Shown: piece after piece, positions 24,527 through 32,908 of the stretch | Numbering within the stretch: the stretch's first letter is position 1 | Layout of the letters: each line of letters opens with the position of its first letter | NCBI GenBank assembly: GCA_949752745.1 | Contig: OX457031.1 | Span: 53,806,803-53,870,802 of the forward strand | Length of the DNA stretch: 64,000 nucleotides | Origin: Protula sp. h YS-2021 | Lineage: Eukaryota; Annelida; Polychaeta; Sabellida; Serpulidae | Direction of reading: 5' to 3' | Translations under genes and position numbers: made by a program | Notes under the pieces: generated by a model | Database searches by the model: none | Told to the model about the DNA's origin: nothing | What the model saw: only the letters and a program-made list of their open reading frames with translations

Positions 24527-27500
24527 ATGGAGAACAAGACAAGGAGCGCAACAAGCAACAGCAAGCAACAGCAAGCAAGGATGGCTATGAATTCAGACAC
24601 ATCAGTGTTTTGTCATGAGTGCAAACAGACATTTCCATTTCTGGACTTGTATGTGGCACATACATGTAAACCAGCAAGGTTGAAACGTGCTATAGAAGAG
24701 CTTGTTCAGCAGATAGAAGTGAAGAGACAAAAGACGATGCAAGATAGCATTATCAGACCTGATCCGTTCCTCTGCGGTGAATGTGCAAAGATATTTCCAT
24801 CTATGGATGCGTTTGACACACATGTATGCAGGATGCTTCCAAAGACAGTACAAGTAGGGAGAGGGAGAAGAGTGAGTCTTGGTGAAAACGCACAGGAAAG
24901 ACGGTTTGAGCCTGAAGATGGATCGGATTTATTACTTGAAATGCGGCAACAAGAGAATCGGATTAAGAGACATTTGTTGGAGACCTTAAATCATGGCATG
25001 AAATGGTACATTGTCGTGCATGCACGCTTCAAGAAACTGACGGCGAATGCTGAAGGTGTGATGGTAGAACAAGTGGATAATGCTTTTATCAGCAGTCCAA
25101 CATATATAGCCTACAACCCAGAGGATATTGAACAGGACTTGCCAGAAGCCTATAAAGAATTGTTTACCAAGTTTGATGAACATGAGCGACAAGGGTCTGG
25201 CTGGGTGTTGGATAACATCCTGTATATTGAAGTGCATACAGCTACATCAGCGCCACTGCAAGCGAGCAGTTATATGAAACTGCCGAAGAGAGTGAAGGAT
25301 ACAAAGGCTGTGTTAAACATCAAGAATGAAGACAACAAGTGTTTCTTATGGTCCGTATTGGCTCACCTTCACCCTTCAACAAGAAATAACCCACAGCGTG
25401 TGCATCAATACAAGGTATTTGAGAACGAATTGAAGGTGGAAGGTATGACATTTCCGACACCGATTAAGGACATTCCAAAGTTTGAAAAGGAGAATGATGT
25501 GTCCATCAACGTGTTTGGATATGAACAGGACGTCGTTGTTCCGATACAACTGAGTCGAAACACCAGCAGCGCTACTAGCAGCGTGAGAGAAATCAACTTA
25601 CTTATGATTAGCAATGACAAGACAAGGCATTATTGTCTCATCAAGAATTTCAGTAAACTGATGGCTTATCGATCAAAACATCATGGAACCACATTTTATT
25701 GTTTCAACTGCCTTCACGGGTTTACACGACAAGATCTGTTAGACAAGCATCGCGAAGTGTGTGGCAAGCATGGAGCGCAACGTTTATCATTCCCCAAGGA
25801 ACCCTTTATCAAGTTTAAGAATGTAGCCAAACAACAGCGAGTCCCTTTTGTGATTTATGCCGACTTTGAATGTTTCACGAAAAAGCATGAAGAAGTGAGG
25901 TACCAGCATCACCGTCCAAACAGCTTTGCCTATGTGGTTGTGAGTCAGTATGAGACACGTGCCCCAGTACTGTATCGAGGAGACAATGCTGTGAAAGTCT
26001 TTTTAGACCATATGGTGACTGAGCGTGATCGTATTGTGCACGGTTTACAACAGCCAAAGGAGATGGTGATGACTCACGCAGACAAAGAGGATTTCAGGAC
26101 TGCAGTCGACTGCTACATTTGTCATGAGCCTCTAGGAGCAGATCGTGTGAGAGATCATGATCATATCAATGGCAAATACCGTGGAGCTGCACATAGTGAA
26201 TGCAATTTACAATTTCGATTTCGAAAGGATCAACAGGGGGATAAAGATTCGTTTATCATCCCTGTCTTTTTCCACAATTTGCGAGGCTATGACAGTCATT
26301 TGATCATGGAGGAAATTGGAAAGTTCAAAGATGAAACGCTTACGGTCATTCCCAACACCATCGAGAAATATATTGCATTCACCATGAGCAATCTGAAATT
26401 TACGGATAGCTTTCAGTTCATGAGTACTTCTCTACAGAAGTTAGTCTCCAACCTGGCGGCAGAAGGGAAAGAGAACTTTTATCACATGACCTCTCACATT
26501 CACGAGAGCGACCAGCAAGAGTTACTGTTGAGAAAGGGAGTGTACCCCTACGATTACGTGGATGAGCCATCCAAGTTTGCTGAAACACAACTGCCGTCCA
26601 AGGACAAGTTTTACAGTCAGCTTAGTGAAGAAGGTATTAGTGATGAGGATTATGCACATGCACAGAAGGTGTGGGAGACATTCAGGTGTACCACATTTGG
26701 CGACTACCATGACCTGTACCTGAAATCGGATGTGTTACTGCTAGCTGACGTTTTTGAAAACTTTCGTCAAGTATGTCTCAACACCTATGAATTGGATCCT
26801 GCCCACTACTATACAGCGCCGGGACTGTCGTGGGATGCGATGTTAAAAGCGACAAAGGTGAAGTTGGAATTGATCAATGACATTGACATGTACCAAATGG
26901 TTGAACAAGGCTTACGTGGAGGAATATCTGTCATCACACACAAGTATGCGAAAGCAAATAACCCCTACGTAGCAGAGTATGATCCCACGAAACCGACCCA
27001 TTACCTGATGTACCTGGATGCGAACAACCTGTACGGCTGGGCCATGTCACAAAGCATGCCGGAAAGTGGATTCATGTGGGTGAACGAGCCAGAATCCATT
27101 GACTTCATGGAAGTGGATGAAGAGGACGAGATTGGCTACATTTTAGAAGTGGATTTGGAATACCCACAGACCATTCATGATCGTCATAATCACTACCCAG
27201 TGGCTCCAGAGCGGAAAAGTGTGAAGGTGGGAGAATTATCAGAGCATAGTCAGAAGCTACGGAAAGATCTCAACATGAAAGACAAACCCAGTGAAAAGCT
27301 TATTCCCAACTTGTGTGACAAGAAGAAATATGTACTTCATTATAGAAATTTACAGCAATATGTGTCACTGGGATTGAAAGTCACGAAGGTGCATCGTGCC
27401 ATCATGTTTGCACAGAGCAAATGGTTAGCGAAATACATCTCGTTGAACACGGAAAAGAGAAAGTTGGCCAAGAATCCGTTTGAGAAAGATTTTTTCAAAT

Positions 27501-28360
27501 TGATGAACAACTCTGTGTTTGGCAAAACCATGGAAAATGTGAGAAAACGCATCCATGTGGAACTCGTTCACCAGGAAAAGCGGTTCAAGAAAGTTGTAGC
27601 CAAACCGTCATTCCACCAATTTAGAATTTTCAATGAAGATTTGACCGCGGTACATTTACACAAAGTGGATTTGCTTCTGGATAAGCCCATTCAAGTTGGC
27701 TTCACCATTCTCGACCTCAGCAAAGTGCTCATGTTTGACTTTCATTACAACTACATCATGACCAAGTATCCCGACGCCAAGTTGTTGTTCAGCGACACCG
27801 ACAGTCTATGTTACGACATAGAAACGGATGATATCTACAAGGATATGCAGGAAGATGCCAACTTGTTCGACACAAGTGACTATCCCCCCAATCATTTCCT
27901 GCATTCCAACGTGAACAAGAAAGTGCTTGGGAAAATGAAAGATGAGACGGCGGGCATTCCCATTGAAGAGTTTGTTGGACTTCGGCCGAAAATGTACAGC
28001 ATGATGTATGGTGGGAAAGAAAAACATACGGCTAAAGGTATCACTTACGCGTGTCAAAGACGGATGAAACATGAGCAGTATAAAGACAGTTTGTTCAACC
28101 AAACGCAGATGATGGTGACAGGACACACCATTCGAAGCCATGACCACCAGATTTTCTCGGAGAAGTTGAGGAAAGTAGCTCTCTCCCCCTTTGATGATAA
28201 GCGATACGTGTTGAATGATGGCTATTCCACTTTGGCGCATGGGCATTACAAGACCGCAGCAGCGGCAGCCAGGGCGGCAGCCAGGGTGGCAGCCAGGGCG
28301 GCAGCCAGGGCGGCAGCCAGGGCGGCAGCAGCCAGGGCGGCGGCGGCAGCAACAGTATAA
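24527..28360 (+). CDS. polB: Protein-primed family B DNA polymerase (pPolB)
   Basis: The element's replicative polymerase, which in this family starts synthesis from a protein primer. The ATG at 24527 lies right after the arm promoter and gives 1,277 residues. The N-terminal region has Cys/His fingers ('CHECKQ', 'CGECAK', 'CFNCLHGF') and a 'NKCFLW ... RHYCLI' block that resembles an OTU-type cysteine protease fold (tentative). The 3'-5' exonuclease has ExoI 'YADFECF' (~446), a Cys/His insert 'CYICH..HDHINGKYRG' (~530), ExoII 'HNLRGYDSHL' (~585) and ExoIII 'YHDLYLKSD' (~728). The polymerase has motif A 'LDANNLYG' (~831), motif B 'NNSVFGKTMEN' (~995) and motif C 'SDTDS' (~1090). All catalytic Asp residues are present. 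Odd: the last ~35 residues are an Ala/Arg tail encoded by a 12-bp GGCAGCCAGGGC-type repeat. Confidence 0.95.
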   Translation: MENKTRSATSNSKQQQARMAMNSDTSVFCHECKQTFPFLDLYVAHTCKPARLKRAIEELVQQIEVKRQKTMQDSIIRPDPFLCGECAKIFPSMDAFDTHVCRMLPKTVQVGRGRRVSLGENAQERRFEPEDGSDLLLEMRQQENRIKRHLLETLNHGMKWYIVVHARFKKLTANAEGVMVEQVDNAFISSPTYIAYNPEDIEQDLPEAYKELFTKFDEHERQGSGWVLDNILYIEVHTATSAPLQASSYMKLPKRVKDTKAVLNIKNEDNKCFLWSVLAHLHPSTRNNPQRVHQYKVFENELKVEGMTFPTPIKDIPKFEKENDVSINVFGYEQDVVVPIQLSRNTSSATSSVREINLLMISNDKTRHYCLIKNFSKLMAYRSKHHGTTFYCFNCLHGFTRQDLLDKHREVCGKHGAQRLSFPKEPFIKFKNVAKQQRVPFVIYADFECFTKKHEEVRYQHHRPNSFAYVVVSQYETRAPVLYRGDNAVKVFLDHMVTERDRIVHGLQQPKEMVMTHADKEDFRTAVDCYICHEPLGADRVRDHDHINGKYRGAAHSECNLQFRFRKDQQGDKDSFIIPVFFHNLRGYDSHLIMEEIGKFKDETLTVIPNTIEKYIAFTMSNLKFTDSFQFMSTSLQKLVSNLAAEGKENFYHMTSHIHESDQQELLLRKGVYPYDYVDEPSKFAETQLPSKDKFYSQLSEEGISDEDYAHAQKVWETFRCTTFGDYHDLYLKSDVLLLADVFENFRQVCLNTYELDPAHYYTAPGLSWDAMLKATKVKLELINDIDMYQMVEQGLRGGISVITHKYAKANNPYVAEYDPTKPTHYLMYLDANNLYGWAMSQSMPESGFMWVNEPESIDFMEVDEEDEIGYILEVDLEYPQTIHDRHNHYPVAPERKSVKVGELSEHSQKLRKDLNMKDKPSEKLIPNLCDKKKYVLHYRNLQQYVSLGLKVTKVHRAIMFAQSKWLAKYISLNTEKRKLAKNPFEKDFFKLMNNSVFGKTMENVRKRIHVELVHQEKRFKKVVAKPSFHQFRIFNEDLTAVHLHKVDLLLDKPIQVGFTILDLSKVLMFDFHYNYIMTKYPDAKLLFSDTDSLCYDIETDDIYKDMQEDANLFDTSDYPPNHFLHSNVNKKVLGKMKDETAGIPIEEFVGLRPKMYSMMYGGKEKHTAKGITYACQRRMKHEQYKDSLFNQTQMMVTGHTIRSHDHQIFSEKLRKVALSPFDDKRYVLNDGYSTLAHGHYKTAAAAARAAARVAARAAARAAARAAAARAAAAATV

Positions 28361-28362
28361 AA
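28356..28362 (+). promoter_or_regulatory. TATA box overlapping the polymerase stop codon
   Basis: TATAAAA shares bases with the TAA stop at 28358-28360. An initiator-like TCAGAG lies 33 bp downstream and the next ATG is at 28426, which fits a promoter for the PC4-like gene. Confidence 0.65.
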
Positions 28363-28425
28363 GGGGGGGGGACTCTCACCACAACTTCAGAGTGAGTTGA
28401 GAGTGAGAGTGAGTTGAGGGTGAAC

Positions 28426-28797
28426 ATGAAGAGATCTGCAACAACGGATATGGATACTCTAGCAGATACGGTGAAAGACTTGAACGTGAACAATCCCACC
28501 ACCGCCACCACCACCACCACTATCAAGAAATTAAAAGTGGAGACGGCGACGGCGGCACCACCACCACCACAGTCGTGGGATGGAATGCTTTCTCTAGGCA
28601 ATGGAAAGTATATCAAGATTATGAAACAAAGCAATGAAGGTGTGGTGAACATTCGCAAGTACCTCAGAGATGAGGGGACTGGAAGGAACCGTCCTACGAA
28701 AAAGGGTATCTTGCTGACCATACCTGAATGGAAAATGTTGAAGAAGCAGGTGAAAGAAGTGGATAAAAGGCTTCGCAGACAAGACGACAACGCATAA
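28426..28797 (+). CDS. PC4/SUB1-like single-stranded-DNA-binding protein
   Basis: 123 residues; ATG at 28426, with its own TATA promoter 70 bp upstream. The N-terminus is Thr-rich with a basic patch ('IKKLKVE'). The C-terminal ~60 residues match the PC4 coactivator domain. They include 'GKYIKIMKQ', 'GVVNIRKYL' (PC4: .IDIREY), 'RPTKKGILLTIPEWKMLKKQ' (PC4: GRKGISLN.EQW..LK.Q) and a final acidic/basic helix. PC4-fold proteins bind single-stranded DNA and act in transcription and replication. Here the likely role is coating displaced strands during protein-primed replication, or late transcription (inference). Followed by three shorter genes that seem to carry diverged versions of the same fold. 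Confidence 0.85.
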   Translation: MKRSATTDMDTLADTVKDLNVNNPTTATTTTTIKKLKVETATAAPPPPQSWDGMLSLGNGKYIKIMKQSNEGVVNIRKYLRDEGTGRNRPTKKGILLTIPEWKMLKKQVKEVDKRLRRQDDNA

Positions 28798-28814
28798 CCA
28801 GGTAACCCCCCATC

Positions 28815-29189
28815 ATGAATGCACTCATGTTAAACGATGGTGTTTACCTTAAAGTCAATGAGAGGAATGAAGTGATGATGGGTTCTCGGAGATGTTCTGC
28901 TTATCAGTTTAAACCTGAAGTGTGGAAAGACTTTAAAAACATACCGCTTGAAGCTGGGTTTAAACGCAGACTTGAAAATAAACTGGAAGTGACGGTGGCT
29001 GAATATGATTCTAACATACGTGTGACATTCTGTAGAAATCTTTTACAGGATTATCCAAAGGATTATAAGGGAGTTGTGCCAGACACACCCTATGCACAGT
29101 TGATCTTCTTTGATATCAAGAACTGGCGCGCAATCTTACGATTCCTAGAAGCTATACAGCATCCACTGTTCGACATCCTCCGAGTATAA
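28815..29189 (+). CDS. Two-module PC4-like small protein (diverged)
   Basis: 124 residues, starting 17 nt after the previous stop; ATG at 28815. No direct family match. I read two tandem units with the strand-strand-strand-helix pattern of PC4. One is 'VYLKVNERNEVMMG' then 'FKPEVWKDFKNI' (residues ~10-43). The other is 'LEVTVAEYDSNIRVTF' then 'IFFDIKNWRAILRFLEAI' (residues ~58-117). The closing '..W..(I/L)...L' helix is the same in the sister genes. The function is unknown; ssDNA or RNA binding is inferred only from fold pattern and neighbourhood. Confidence 0.7.
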   Translation: MNALMLNDGVYLKVNERNEVMMGSRRCSAYQFKPEVWKDFKNIPLEAGFKRRLENKLEVTVAEYDSNIRVTFCRNLLQDYPKDYKGVVPDTPYAQLIFFDIKNWRAILRFLEAIQHPLFDILRV

Positions 29190-29195
29190 AAATAC

Positions 29196-29549
29196 ATGGA
29201 CGAGATGGAAGACGACTATTTGATGGATTATGAACCCATGACATATGGGTTCTCCTATCTGAGAAACTTATGTGATGACATTGTGTTACGGCATTTTGGA
29301 CAGTATCTCGTCCTATCGCTTGATGACCAATCCGTGTTGAAGGATCACCTAGACAAGTTGAGAATACCCGGCTTTCTCCTAGCCGTCTCGGATGAATTAG
29401 AAGTGCGTGTGACTGAGAACGGTCTAGACGTGTTTGTACAATTTCGCCAATATGACGAGCTTACAGAAGGCTGCGACATCATCACCCTCAGCACCGTGGA
29501 ATGGAACGCGCTGTTGCACGCATTGGATTGGGAAGAATCTTCTGCTTGA
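29196..29549 (+). CDS. Two-module PC4-like small protein (diverged)
   Basis: 117 residues, 6 nt after the previous stop; ATG at 29196. It has an acidic N-terminus ('MDEMEDDYLMDYEP'). The second half shows 'LEVRVTENGLDVFVQF' followed by 'ITLSTVEWNALLHALD', the same strands-then-helix pattern as the PC4 domain. The first half ('GQYLVLSLDDQSVLK') may be a degenerate first module. The stop falls inside an overlapping +1 frame that encodes the next gene. Confidence 0.65.
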   Translation: MDEMEDDYLMDYEPMTYGFSYLRNLCDDIVLRHFGQYLVLSLDDQSVLKDHLDKLRIPGFLLAVSDELEVRVTENGLDVFVQFRQYDELTEGCDIITLSTVEWNALLHALDWEESSA

Positions 29550-29826
29550 ATTCAAAGAGGATGGAATACAACTCAAGCGGGGTACCAAATCCATTGAGGT
29601 GACACAGCCTATGCGGCTGATGCGGCTGATGGACTTAGAAGAAGGATATGAACTGAAACTGTCTGAACATGAAACTGTTAAAGTGATAAAGTTTGGTGAT
29701 GTGTGTTATGTGAGCTTTCATAGCATTTACAAACGTGGATGTAATGTCTATGATACCTATATTAATTTAAATTGTAATGAATGGCATGCATTGATCCATG
29801 TATTGAAAGAAGAAACTTGTAAATAA
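29452..29826 (+). CDS. PC4-like small protein, start uncertain (overlaps previous gene)
   Basis: The coding signal is clear from about 29535 to 29826: 'LLLEFKEDGIQLKRG', then 'YELKLSEHETVKVIKFGDV', 'VSFHSIYKRG' and 'INLNCNEWHALIHVLKEE', again a two-module PC4-like layout. The first 85 nt in this frame are out-of-frame sequence of the previous gene. An ATG at 29452 would give 124 residues with a 98-nt overlap. An ATG at 29611 would lose the first module. A +1 frameshift joining it to the preceding gene, or a recent 1-nt mutation splitting one longer gene, is also possible. Confidence 0.6.
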   Translation: MTSLQKAATSSPSAPWNGTRCCTHWIGKNLLLEFKEDGIQLKRGTKSIEVTQPMRLMRLMDLEEGYELKLSEHETVKVIKFGDVCYVSFHSIYKRGCNVYDTYINLNCNEWHALIHVLKEETCK

Positions 29827-29873
29827 AAATTTGTAGATAAGAAGTGTGGGGGGGGGGGGAGTTTGGAAAACAC

Positions 29874-29879
29874 AATAAA
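29874..29879 (+). terminator. Polyadenylation signal AATAAA (plus-strand genes)
   Basis: AATAAA 48 nt after the last plus-strand stop, after a G run at 29850-29859. It lies in the short gap between the converging gene blocks. Confidence 0.6.
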
Positions 29880-29906
29880 ACAAGATCAGTTTGAAACTTG
29901 AGTCTT

Positions 29907-29912
29907 TTTATT
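29907..29912 (-). terminator. Polyadenylation signal AATAAA (minus-strand block)
   Basis: AATAAA on the minus strand, 47 nt past the protease stop. It and the plus-strand signal (29874) are 28 bp apart, so the two transcripts end almost back to back. Confidence 0.6.
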
Positions 29913-29958
29913 TTCTTCAACAACTTAACTACAGCTTAACTACACCCCCCCCTTCCCA

Positions 29959-30399
29959 TTAATAAAACAATGGTTTATAATGTCTATAGACAAAATCCTT
30001 TACAATAAAATCCCCATCCTTTCTTTTTAATATATTCACAATGTCAAACATACTCTGGCCTCGAGCTCTATGCCATATATAATAGACACAATAAAAACCA
30101 CACGCCGATGATATCGGCGTTTGTAATGAGATGGAATTATACATATAGTCCTTTCTTAAAAACGTTTCTAAACGCTCATCGAGAGGGAACAGTCCATAAG
30201 AGTCAAAGTATTCCACAGGGTCTTTGTCATAATACACTGCCACCCAATGCTCTCCTGGTTCATCTTGATCGTCGGTGTTGATGACATAGGCACCACGTTG
30301 TAAAGACGGTGGTAACTGGTCCATGGCAAACACACCTTGAAACAAGTCTTTGGTCACGGCATCATGGCTCAGGATAGCTTCGATCTGCTTCGTGTTCAT
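29959..30399 (-). CDS. PRO: Adenain-type maturation cysteine protease (PRO)
   Basis: 146 residues. It belongs to the adenovirus-protease-like (C5/Ulp1 fold) family that processes capsid precursors in Polintons and related viruses. The catalytic set is visible: His51 in 'GEHWVAVYYD', Asp66 in 'EYFDSYG', Gln93 and Cys100 in 'LQTPISSACGFYCVYY'. Gln to Cys is seven residues, as in adenain. The length is short for the family, whose members are often near 200 residues; the C-terminal part is reduced. The start overlaps the stop of the capsid gene by 4 nt (ATGA, 30396-30399). Confidence 0.9.
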   Translation of the reverse strand: MNTKQIEAILSHDAVTKDLFQGVFAMDQLPPSLQRGAYVINTDDQDEPGEHWVAVYYDKDPVEYFDSYGLFPLDERLETFLRKDYMYNSISLQTPISSACGFYCVYYIWHRARGQSMFDIVNILKRKDGDFIVKDFVYRHYKPLFY

Positions 30400-31769
30400 G
30401 ACTGGTAGTCGAATTGGATGCTACGATTGGCACTGATCTCGATAATGTTGTCAAATTCAGCATAGACGATGACATTGATGGTAGGTTGCAAAGCCCTAGC
30501 AAAGTTCATTTCTAGCCGCAAATTCCCATGCTTGATCAGGGGAAAATGATCAGCTCCATCATAGTCCGGTGTTAAGTCGAACGAAAATAAAGAATACCCT
30601 CTAGGCCAATCTTCCCTTTTTATAATGGAGCTTTTCTCACCATTCAATCGGTCAAACGATTTGTAAAGCGTTTCAAAAGCGTCTAGGTACTTGTCCTGTG
30701 GAATGTCAAGCTTGAGCGGTTTGGACAGGACTGGTTCACCATCCGTGTACAGTTGCATATAGTCCAGATCAAAATGTTTGAAATCATATGGATTCCTCGC
30801 GACTGACCCACCAAAGGCTTCGTTATGAACCAGACCAATGACAATACGATGTGGCAATTGACCCAAAAAGATGTTGTCTTTCACAAAAGAGCGAAACCCT
30901 GCCGGAATGGCTAAGACTTTACATTCTTTTCTAGTGATGATGATCTTGGCAGGACTTTTCAGCAATGCGTCTGTATGCCCTAACTGAATGCCTGGACTCA
31001 CCCTCACTTTGCGAATGGTTAAAAATGCCTCTTTCACTTCTACCTTATAGGTATTATCTGCAGCCATCAACACATAATCATCTTTCTGTCTATGGAAACG
31101 CAACTTCAAACTGATACCATTCGGAAGATAGCGATCCTGCTCAAACAAATCTATCCTTAAGCCACCTGCCAGCATAAACTCACGGCTGAGACGTGTATGC
31201 AAATAACGATGGTGTAAGCCATTGTTTCCTTGCTCAGCTAGATCACTACCGTCGGCATTGACATGAAACCCGGATACATAGCGTTCATGATTAGGCCTTT
31301 TCACCTCATGACTATTCATCGACCCAGCAGTATCCTTGTACATGAGCCGCAGAGAGCGCTCGGAATGGAGACTTTCTTCCGAATCATGGATGAGATGCGA
31401 GATCATGCTGGTATACCCATGGGTGTTGTTACTATGAGATACCAACCGATCATTCAGAAACAATTCAATATTAGACCATAGCCCGTTAAACACATCATTG
31501 ATGCAGGAGACCTGGTCCTCTGGGCCACACACTGTTCCATCAGCCTTTACAATGCGGCATACAATATGAAGTTTGCTGTTCTTTAAATCCAGATATTCTT
31601 CTGTACTCGCAGGAATGTAGAATTCTATGGGAGCACCCTCTCTAATGGTCGTCAGTGGTTGATAGTCGACATTATAACTTTTCTCTACAGCCGTTTGCGT
31701 TGGCGGTACGTGAAACCATTCCAATGGAGAAAGAGTGCATTCGCACGAATGATTGTGAATGAGAGACAT
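30396..31769 (-). CDS. MCP: Major capsid protein, double jelly-roll (MCP)
   Basis: 457 residues, the usual length for Polinton major capsid proteins, which form the hexon-like trimers of the shell. Recognisable blocks are 'IEFYIPASTEEYLDL' near residue 48 (first strand of jelly roll 1), 'SNIELFLNDRLVS', 'YSLFSFDLTPD' near residue 394 and 'GNLRLEMNFARAL'. The C-terminal 'VIVYAEFDNIIEISANRSI' is the family's end signature. No frameshift. It sits between the small basic protein and the protease, the standard order for these elements. Identification is by motif and context; the fold itself is inferred. Confidence 0.9.
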   Translation of the reverse strand: MSLIHNHSCECTLSPLEWFHVPPTQTAVEKSYNVDYQPLTTIREGAPIEFYIPASTEEYLDLKNSKLHIVCRIVKADGTVCGPEDQVSCINDVFNGLWSNIELFLNDRLVSHSNNTHGYTSMISHLIHDSEESLHSERSLRLMYKDTAGSMNSHEVKRPNHERYVSGFHVNADGSDLAEQGNNGLHHRYLHTRLSREFMLAGGLRIDLFEQDRYLPNGISLKLRFHRQKDDYVLMAADNTYKVEVKEAFLTIRKVRVSPGIQLGHTDALLKSPAKIIITRKECKVLAIPAGFRSFVKDNIFLGQLPHRIVIGLVHNEAFGGSVARNPYDFKHFDLDYMQLYTDGEPVLSKPLKLDIPQDKYLDAFETLYKSFDRLNGEKSSIIKREDWPRGYSLFSFDLTPDYDGADHFPLIKHGNLRLEMNFARALQPTINVIVYAEFDNIIEISANRSIQFDYQS

Positions 31770-31773
31770 GATT

Positions 31774-32130
31774 TTAAAAGATATCTCTTCTATGCTTTTT
31801 TGATGTTATCCGTCTAGCTGTTCTTCGTCTTCTAGCACGTTTCATCGGTTGCACTCTCTTTTTATGTACATCACCACCACCAAACACACGTTGTGCTACT
31901 CGGCCCGTAACATCTTTCGCAACATTCTTTGCAGCCTTCTTAAGATGTGGCGCAACGATCTTAGCCCCAGCCTTAAGTAGCGGAATAGCTCTACGAGCCA
32001 ATGATCCGAGTATTGAACCAATACCATCCCCATATTGAATTCGCGCTCCTTTGAATCCTGGCAATTCTCCACCCACTTGTCGAAGAAAGTGGTTGCGATA
32101 TGCAGACGGATCGTGTGTGTAGGCTTTCAT
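31774..32130 (-). CDS. Small basic, membrane-active/core-like virion protein
   Basis: 118 residues. After a polar start it has a Gly-rich amphipathic stretch, 'GDGIGSILGSLARRAIPLLK' then 'AGAKIVAPHLKKAAKNVAKD' (residues ~34-73), followed by a strongly basic tail ('KRARRRRTARRI', 'SKKHRR'). Adenovirus pVI/pX-like proteins of Polintons and adintoviruses have this layout: a lytic or membrane-active helix plus a nucleic-acid-binding tail. It overlaps the minor capsid gene stop by 4 nt (32127-32130) and lies 4 nt before the MCP start. Role inferred from composition and position. Confidence 0.7.
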   Translation of the reverse strand: MKAYTHDPSAYRNHFLRQVGGELPGFKGARIQYGDGIGSILGSLARRAIPLLKAGAKIVAPHLKKAAKNVAKDVTGRVAQRVFGGGDVHKKRVQPMKRARRRRTARRITSKKHRRDIF

Positions 32131-32900
32131 AGTGCTTTTGGTCGGAAATGGAGTTTACAAATCACCTTTCCAGTTTGAAATGGAACAGTATGGCCTGTGT
32201 CGTCCTTTATATTCATCTCTATCATGTCAAATTTGGATGTGTTTACAGGGACATAGTGCGGTTCGCCGTACGTTTTCATGATAATCTCACCATCATGGCC
32301 TTGTATCCCAACAGAACGTAGCAAGGGCACATAATAATCCCCAACCACTTGTGGTTCACAAATACTACAGTACACATACAGTGTATAAAACCCCTGTTTC
32401 ACATCGGCTTTATGGTCAGCTGTACACGTTTCAGTATACCAGTGATCTGGGATAAATCCTAAAATCTCAGCTAATCCAGTGGAGAAGGACACTTCAAAGC
32501 CATAATCAAGAAATAGAAACACGCGTCGTCTAATTTTATCATACTTTAGCCGAATAATAGAATTATTAGCTTCTTCTCCTGCTGCTGGTCTAAGGTCCTC
32601 GGAGTTAGCCACTTCTTCATTCACTGCCTGACATAGTTCTGGTATGGTTCTGTAGTACCCATGAGGAATATCGATAGTGCCAAATGTATCTAGGCATCGA
32701 TACTGAATAGAATAGTTCATGCCCTGTCTCATCGTTGACCATGTATGTGGATATTGAATTTCAGCTAGAGCCACTTCATATTTTCCATTCAGATAGATGG
32801 TTCGAGGCATACGAATTTGATAATTCGAAGCCTTGTTGTTGGGATAATAATTCATACTCGCATTGCTAGGCAAAGTAATGTAAAAGCTTGTCGACTCCAT
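32127..32900 (-). CDS. mCP: Minor capsid (penton) protein, single jelly-roll
   Basis: 257 residues with the ATG at 32900; an upstream in-frame TTG is not needed. The start 'FYITLPSNASMNYYPNN' followed by 'YEVALAEIQYPHTW' is the signature of Polinton minor capsid proteins (pentons at the fivefold vertices). The next blocks are 'IDIPHGYYRTIPELCQAVN', 'FSTGLAEILGFIP', 'LYVYCSICEPQVVGDYYVPL' and 'FQTGKVICKLHFRP'. They follow the family order to the end, so the gene is complete. Confidence 0.88.
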   Translation of the reverse strand: MESTSFYITLPSNASMNYYPNNKASNYQIRMPRTIYLNGKYEVALAEIQYPHTWSTMRQGMNYSIQYRCLDTFGTIDIPHGYYRTIPELCQAVNEEVANSEDLRPAAGEEANNSIIRLKYDKIRRRVFLFLDYGFEVSFSTGLAEILGFIPDHWYTETCTADHKADVKQGFYTLYVYCSICEPQVVGDYYVPLLRSVGIQGHDGEIIMKTYGEPHYVPVNTSKFDMIEMNIKDDTGHTVPFQTGKVICKLHFRPKAL

Positions 32901-32908
32901 GGTGGTGG

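Larger units (their letters stand above)
21666..24559. repeat. Polinton left arm (terminal inverted repeat)
   Basis: The arm is inversely matched to 38504-41587 from the outer 24 bp inward, but with differing numbers of internal modules and a different tip. It contains about 19 copies of the motif CTCGAGTGAAAG. These are set in ~95-105-bp modules bounded by GAGACG/CGTCTC. A C-rich tract ('ccacccctcccca') forms a G-rich strand on the complement. The innermost part holds a TATA promoter and the first 11 codons of the polymerase gene, which are identical to those of the minus-strand gene at the other arm. Confidence 0.85.
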
